From the NCBI GenBank assembly GCA_023522315.1, contig JAHCSU010000233.1, positions 1-64,000 on the forward strand: a DNA stretch of 64,000 nucleotides, given 5' to 3'. Numbering within the stretch: position 1 is the first letter of the stretch; each line of letters opens with the position of its first letter. A program made the translations under genes and the position numbers. Below the pieces are notes generated by a model. It was not told where the DNA came from and did no database searches. It saw nothing but the letters and a program-made list of their open reading frames with translations. Positions 63,699 to 64,000 of the stretch are shown piece by piece. The DNA is from Nostoc sp. CCCryo 231-06. Lineage in GTDB: Bacteria; Cyanobacteriota; Cyanobacteriia; Cyanobacteriales; Nostocaceae.

Positions 63699-64000
63699 AA
63701 TTAGCTAGTTAGACAGCATCTGGATTCACGGCAGGAGCAGTCCAAACTCTTACTTGTTAAATTTTTTATACTATCAGGTTGCGTAGAGAAGTGGCTTGTC
63801 CTCAGACATTGCACATCTACTTATTTTCATTTAGAAAGTAGATTTGCTTATATACATCAGATTCTTGATAAGATAATCTAATTAATTATTGTGGATTTGC
63901 AACCCTTGCAAATCCATGAACTTGTAGACGGCAGATCCTTGCTAAAGTAATGGTTATGAATATTCACAACCACCACCATCTTTATATAGGAATATATCAA
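63699..64000. other. Intergenic region to window end
   Basis: No gene is visible within the 300 bases that remain. A GTTGCGTAGAGAAGTGGCTT repeat-like patch lies at about 63778. Anything at the very end runs out of the window. Confidence 0.4.

Overview
The window is chromosomal DNA of a filamentous, Nostoc-like cyanobacterium. Support comes from abundant HIP1 octamers (GCGATCGC), heptanucleotide repeat tracts, a phycobiliprotein lyase (CpcT), the aerobic chlorophyll cyclase AcsF, an Rbp-type RRM protein followed by an rpsU copy, cyanobacterial sucrose synthase, and several cyanobacteria-specific families (DUF2996, DUF1823). Most of the window is housekeeping and accessory metabolism on both strands with few long operons. 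The genome is visibly littered with decayed mobile elements and very small dispersed repeats.

Layout: thrC, cpcT and tRNA-Cys (0-2.5 kb). A type I restriction-modification locus follows at 2.9-9.8 kb: hsdM is frameshifted, a small ribbon-helix-helix-like gene is cut short by a repeat, and hsdS and hsdR are intact. Next come a zinc-ribbon protein and a protein with a duplicated winged-helix-like domain, then ilvA (10-13 kb). At 13.4-16.7 kb lie rbp, a frameshifted rpsU, an aldo/keto reductase and a pentapeptide-repeat protein. At 17-20.6 kb there is a MITE beside a WD40 remnant, an alpha/beta hydrolase, a HigB-like toxin cut by an IS200/IS605-type right end, and acsF. At 21.7-31.8 kb are a DUF2996 protein, an M15-like peptidase broken by a small insertion, a fossil transposase abutting mnmG, a membrane-anchored PilP/GspC-like protein and an amidase. 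At 32.5-41.3 kb are a bestrophin-like channel, holB (apparently ATT-initiated), a 21-bp minisatellite, a DUF411 protein, a TPR protein, a GDSL esterase and a MocR-type regulator interrupted by a stop. At 41.3-46.9 kb are split 5-oxoprolinase/hydantoinase genes with an antisense GNAT gene between them, and a MazF-type toxin-antitoxin pair. At 47-64 kb are an amino-acid-permease/histidine-kinase fusion, a GMC oxidoreductase, tmk, acylphosphatase, a GH13 enzyme, DAHP synthase, a ROK glucokinase, a peptidoglycan-binding protein, sucrose synthase and a membrane methyltransferase-like protein.

The most striking signal is a family of 21-nt insertions. Five coding copies (aldo/keto reductase, TPR protein twice, GDSL esterase, MocR regulator) all sit at the same point inside what would otherwise be a HIP1 octamer, between GCGAT and CGC. 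Each adds exactly seven codons without shifting frame. In the MocR gene the inserted copy happens to carry TAA in frame, so the helix-turn-helix domain is separated from the aminotransferase domain. Small dispersed repeats of roughly this size are known from Nostoc; the uniform targeting of HIP1 is what can be read directly here.

The second candidate worth following is the 951-residue fusion of an APC-type transporter to a PAS-HisKA-HATPase kinase, which suggests amino-acid or amine sensing through a transporter-like domain. Carbohydrate genes (GH13, glucokinase, sucrose synthase) cluster loosely at the right end but do not form one operon.
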